Source: Ignavibacteria bacterium
GTDB lineage: Bacteria; Bacteroidota; Ignavibacteria; Tepidaquicellales; OLB5
Direction: 5' to 3'
Length of the DNA stretch: 17,612 nt
Assembly: GCA_026417195.1 (NCBI GenBank)
Contig: JAOADS010000021.1
Span: forward strand, 1 to 17,612
The notes below the pieces were generated by a model. That model ran no database searches. It was not told the origin of the DNA and worked only from the letters and a program-made list of their open reading frames with translations. Every line of letters starts with the position of its first letter. The first letter of the stretch is position 1. The translations under genes and the position numbers were made by a program. Shown here one piece after another: positions 14,499 through 17,612 of this stretch.

Positions 14499-15188
14499 TC
14501 AGCTGATTGTATGCTTGCTGATTATGACAAGATTTTTATCATTAAAGTCACAGTTTGAAAGCACTTCGGCATTTTTTCCGAAAATCTTCATGTATGATTC
14601 AATTCCTCTAGGTTTTTCTATTCTGTTTAACCTTAATTTGTTCGCAAGATATACTTTTTTGGAGGGATCCCAGAGCGTAATTATCAGGGTTGCTCTGTTT
14701 TTGAGTGAATTCCACAGATTCTTCATAGCAGCTTCAAAGCGTTCATCATCAGTTATATGCTGTGTTACATCTATCATTACTCCCAGGTCAAACGTGTTTT
14801 CAGGCAATGTAATTTCGCTTATATCTCCGTGTATGAATTTATATTCCGGATATTTTTCACTTAACTTTCTTACTGAGATTTCAGCTATGTCATTTCCTGT
14901 GTAATCCTTAACTCCAAGTGAACTGAGAAAGTCCGTCCAGAAACCCACACCCGTTCCTACCTCGATAACTTTTGTATCTTTATCAATTTTTAAGTTATGT
15001 TTCTGTATCTCATCCTGTAATATCTCCTTTTTCCTTTCATACATTTTAAGATTTTCTTCTTCGCTTAATCTGTAATGCCCGACACCCCTCAGATTAAATG
15101 AATTCGACAGCAGGTCGTTCCAGAATTTCTTTGGTCTGTAATTAAACAACATACTGAAATATATTTTAATATCGCTGATCAATGACAT
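14499..15188 (-). CDS. Class I SAM-dependent methyltransferase
   Basis: This is a cytoplasmic 229-residue protein with a Rossmann methyltransferase core. Motif I is VIEVGTGVGFW (74-84), the acidic end of strand 2 is YTGNDIAEISV (96-106, D100 likely binding the SAM ribose), the next motif is FIHGDISEI (118-126), and motif IV is FDLGVMIDVTQHITDDER (133-150). The domain matches the Methyltransf_11/25-type small-molecule enzymes. The N-terminal 70 residues are helical and charged, perhaps an acceptor-binding cap. Its ATG abuts the stop of the GT-C gene with no gap, and GT9 follows two bases later, so the three are surely co-transcribed. By context it may methylate a glycan, lipid carrier or sugar nucleotide; the substrate is not readable from sequence. 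Confidence 0.85.
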   Translation of the reverse strand: MSLISDIKIYFSMLFNYRPKKFWNDLLSNSFNLRGVGHYRLSEEENLKMYERKKEILQDEIQKHNLKIDKDTKVIEVGTGVGFWTDFLSSLGVKDYTGNDIAEISVRKLSEKYPEYKFIHGDISEITLPENTFDLGVMIDVTQHITDDERFEAAMKNLWNSLKNRATLIITLWDPSKKVYLANKLRLNRIEKPRGIESYMKIFGKNAEVLSNCDFNDKNLVIISKHTIS

Positions 15189-17177
15189 TTATTTCAGCAG
15201 CTCCGGTGAGTATTTCTGAATTTTTTCAAGATGTTTAGAGGCTGATAAGGTATCCTTTCGTTCCAAAGAAAACTGATAAAGGTAATAATGAGCCATAACA
15301 TTATAGTCATCCAGTTCAACAGCTTTCCTGTAATTTTCCTCTGCCTTGGTTTTATTCTTAAGTTGCAGATATATATCACCTATCATCTGATAAGGAGTTC
15401 CCCATAATGAAGGACCTGAGGATATAGCCTGTTCGTACAGTCTTATTGCTTCGTTAAGTTTTGTTTTGTCTCTTGATGTGTTCATAGCCTGATTGTAGAG
15501 ATTAACAAATGATTTGCTGTAATTAGGATTGTTGTTTGTATAATCTTTAACTTCCGTATCTGTTTTTCTTTTGTATATAACATCTGTGAAATTAAGCTCC
15601 TTTACGGTAAAATAATACGGATAGTAATATTTCATAAATTCATCACTGGTGAATAATCCGCGTTCTGCGTATGCACTTGGCTTTATTCCAGTGGAAAAAT
15701 AAATATAGTCTGGTTTCCTGCTCATTATGTATTCTACATTATAGTTCCTCTCTCGCCATCCAACCTCACCTGAGGATATTTCAGCTATAGGTCTGGGCTG
15801 GTGTGCAACAACTTCATCTGTAAGCCCGAGCATATCAATCAGATTTACTCCTGAGTAATAAGATAAAGCCCCTATTGTTGTTGCAGCTACTGTAAGTTGT
15901 CTTCCGGCCTGAGTTTGTTTATTTTTAAGCCAGTTGGCAGTTATTTTCATTTTTTCTGTTAATCCTTTTTCAAGTTCAGCATATTTTTTTATCTGTTCAG
16001 ATTCATTGCTGTATGTGAAATACGCAAATATAACTGTAAAGACAATTGAAGAGATTCCAGCAAATTTCAATGATGGGTTTTTACTTATCAAGCTCAAAAG
16101 TCTTATCAGCGATTGCTGTAACAGAATATAAAAAACAGGCAGTACCGGCAGAAAGAAACGGTTTGGCCTCAATACGTCACCTCCGACAAGTATTATGTAA
16201 AACGAAAAGATTAAAAACACCGGTATCAGATAAATGTAGTAGCCGGATTTCTCTTTCTGTAATACAAGTGTGAAAATTAAAGCTATCAAAATTCCGTAAA
16301 GAGCATAGTCTTTTGAAAAACTCCAGAAATAATCTATGCCGGTCTTTATGTATTCCCAAGAACTTCCGGTTTTTGCATAAAACGTGTTCGGCAGAAAATA
16401 TCCGTAGTAACTCAACCGCCAAGCCATATAGATCAGTGCAGGTATAAGGTATATCAGTATCCAGGTGATATTATCTTTGTCAATAAACCTGACTGAAGGG
16501 TTTTGTTTCTGGCCGGTTTTAACAGTATATATTCTGTGTAAAACTGTTATAGCAAATATTAAATTTCCTTCAGGTCTTGTGAGAGATGCAAGCAGAAATA
16601 TGAGGGATGAGAGAGGAATTTTACCTGTAACAGGCTTAAGTCCCTGCGGGGAGTTTTCTTTCAGGTAAACGTAAATTCCAAACGTTACAAGGAAGCAGAA
16701 AAGTCCGGTCTCCATTCCGCTTGAAGCCCAGTATGCAAAGGAACCATTCGTTGAAAGCAGAATCACTGAAGTAAATCCGGCAAGTGTTCCGAATGTACCC
16801 TGATTCACTGAAAAAAAATCAAAAGAAATTCTGAATGTGATATAAATTGTAAGCAAAGAGAAAATTATCCCCAGTGTAACTGATGCAGAGATGAAATTTA
16901 TTCCCAGTGACTTGATTAAAGAAAGTAGCAGTATCCACAGAAAACATGTGTAGCCTTCAACTTTTTCTCCGATGTTGAAAACAAGCCCATGTCCAGAGAC
17001 AAAGTTTTCAACATAACGGTAAGTTATAAAGGAATCGTCCTGTATGAAATCAAAAGATGAAGAGTAAAGATAAAAAATAATAAGACATAAGCTGAGGAAT
17101 GTGTATTGCAGTAATTTAAGGTTGTCACCTCCGGATGACTTATCCCGAGTTTTCCTTTGTCTTGTTCTTGAGGACAT
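15189..17177 (-). CDS. GT-C membrane glycosyltransferase with C-terminal TPR repeats
   Basis: This is a 662-residue polytopic inner-membrane protein. A basic N-terminus (SSRTRQRKTRDK) precedes helix 1 (about 22-40). The first extracytoplasmic loop carries the acidic GT-C motif QDDSFITYRYVENFVSGHGL (46-65) and NIGEKVEGYT (68-77), the pattern of AftB-like and other polyprenyl-phosphate-sugar transferases; D47/D48 are the likely catalytic pair. About ten further helices run to roughly residue 390, followed by a soluble domain with LIDMLGLTDEVVAHQPRP and, at about 567-662, two to three TPR units (for example AIRLYEQAIS and AEENYRKAVELDDYNVMAHY). It probably moves a lipid-linked sugar onto a glycan or protein outside the inner membrane, with the TPR tail binding a partner. 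It lies 39 bp downstream of another TPR-ended gene. Donor and acceptor are unknown. Confidence 0.8.
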   Translation of the reverse strand: MSSRTRQRKTRDKSSGGDNLKLLQYTFLSLCLIIFYLYSSSFDFIQDDSFITYRYVENFVSGHGLVFNIGEKVEGYTCFLWILLLSLIKSLGINFISASVTLGIIFSLLTIYITFRISFDFFSVNQGTFGTLAGFTSVILLSTNGSFAYWASSGMETGLFCFLVTFGIYVYLKENSPQGLKPVTGKIPLSSLIFLLASLTRPEGNLIFAITVLHRIYTVKTGQKQNPSVRFIDKDNITWILIYLIPALIYMAWRLSYYGYFLPNTFYAKTGSSWEYIKTGIDYFWSFSKDYALYGILIALIFTLVLQKEKSGYYIYLIPVFLIFSFYIILVGGDVLRPNRFFLPVLPVFYILLQQSLIRLLSLISKNPSLKFAGISSIVFTVIFAYFTYSNESEQIKKYAELEKGLTEKMKITANWLKNKQTQAGRQLTVAATTIGALSYYSGVNLIDMLGLTDEVVAHQPRPIAEISSGEVGWRERNYNVEYIMSRKPDYIYFSTGIKPSAYAERGLFTSDEFMKYYYPYYFTVKELNFTDVIYKRKTDTEVKDYTNNNPNYSKSFVNLYNQAMNTSRDKTKLNEAIRLYEQAISSGPSLWGTPYQMIGDIYLQLKNKTKAEENYRKAVELDDYNVMAHYYLYQFSLERKDTLSASKHLEKIQKYSPELLK

Positions 17178-17216
17178 TTATAAATCTTTAATATCCAGAC
17201 AGTCCTGTAATTAAAA

Positions 17217-17612
17217 TCATTGCCCGCCCTGTTGCTTCTTCCTTAACATTTCTATTTTCATTTTTACTTCGGGATTATTAGGAGTGATTTTTTCGAGCTG
17301 GCTTAAAATATCAATTGCTCTTGAGTAGTCACCTCTTGCTTCATATATATCTGTAAGGAGTTTATAGGGATTCCAGAATGACTGAATATCTGATGGATTT
17401 TTTCTTAAAACTTCAAGTGCTTTCTGTTCAACTTCCGGAGACAATTCGTCGAATTTTGAACGGTTGTCATTTCTGTAGTATAACATAGCCACGTCATACT
17501 GTATTCTGTAATCATACGGCACAATATGCTTCGGGAAATTTTCTTCCATTTTGTTCAGGACCTGGTTTGATTTAGCTTTATCACCCTCAGAGTTGAAATA
17601 ATATGCCAAAGT
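17217..17612 (-). CDS. TPR-containing protein, C-terminal part only (cut by the window end)
   Basis: The frame is open to the window edge, so the true start lies beyond 17612. The visible 130-plus residues are helical TPR-like repeats, with AYYFNSEGDKAKSNQVLNKM, YDVAMLYYRNDN, ALEVLRKNPSDIQSFWNPYK and LLTDIYEARGDYSRAIDILS, ending in KKQQGGQ. The wording HIVPYDYR..YDVAMLYYRN and NP..LLTDIYEARGDY resembles the tail of DUF2723-type membrane proteins (GT-C-like with C-terminal TPR) common in this phylum. That is a recollection of pattern, and the membrane part is not in view. Its position directly before a GT-C gene supports a glycan or glycoprotein role. Confidence 0.65.
   Translation of the reverse strand, partial: TLAYYFNSEGDKAKSNQVLNKMEENFPKHIVPYDYRIQYDVAMLYYRNDNRSKFDELSPEVEQKALEVLRKNPSDIQSFWNPYKLLTDIYEARGDYSRAIDILSQLEKITPNNPEVKMKIEMLRKKQQGGQ

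Noticed and set aside
1..17612. RNA genes, insertion sequences, integrases, toxin-antitoxin or defence genes
   Set aside because: No tRNA or rRNA-like sequence, transposase, integrase or known defence motif was seen on either strand.

Overview
The window (17.6 kb, AT-rich) looks like chromosome from a member of the Bacteroidota/Ignavibacteriota group, most likely an Ignavibacteria-type organism. This rests on a secreted beta-propeller protein ending in a type IX secretion (T9SS) sorting domain with an NPFNPST motif, a GWxTD-domain protein, a TonB-receptor-like outer-membrane barrel, membrane glycosyltransferases with TPR tails, mostly absent Shine-Dalgarno sequences, and a perfect Bacteroidota-type -7 promoter box (TATCTTTG). 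The lineage is an inference; no rRNA, tRNA, phage, insertion sequence or CRISPR was seen.

Layout. Positions 1-111 hold the end of a small membrane protein. Positions 112-671 are non-coding, between convergent genes, and carry degenerate 'TGTCATTC / CCCGC..GCGGG' repeats flanking a 128-bp element built from four nested inverted repeats plus a side hairpin. Positions 672-4517 are a minus-strand operon: sodium:solute symporter, secreted propeller/T9SS protein, ftsX, with its own candidate promoter at 4543-4574. From 4696 to 13452 nine genes run on the plus strand: GWxTD protein, pyrimidine-nucleoside phosphorylase, membrane-anchored thermonuclease, small lipoprotein, small four-helix membrane protein, ParB/Srx-fold protein (SerK/SbnI-like), LolC/E-type permease, LolD-type ATPase, and an outer-membrane barrel with a TonB-type plug. 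From 13417 to 17612 a minus-strand glycan cluster reads towards them: a TPR protein fragment, a GT-C membrane glycosyltransferase with TPR tail, a SAM methyltransferase and a GT9 heptosyltransferase-like enzyme. Its last gene overlaps the barrel gene tail to tail by 36 bp.

How the genes fit together. Much of the window concerns the cell envelope: lipoprotein release (LolCD-like), outer-membrane barrel, lipoprotein, surface glycan assembly and division/peptidoglycan control (FtsX). The overlapping phosphorylase and nuclease genes suggest scavenging of nucleic acid outside the membrane followed by pyrimidine nucleoside breakdown inside.

The most interesting unexplained signals are the nested palindromic element (264-438), a compact regulatory cassette at 8320-8432 (promoter-like boxes, a palindrome in the spacer, and a leader stem covering the Shine-Dalgarno of the small membrane protein), and the SerK/SbnI-like ParB-fold protein placed directly in front of lolC-lolD. 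No clearly new multi-gene system can be claimed from sequence alone.
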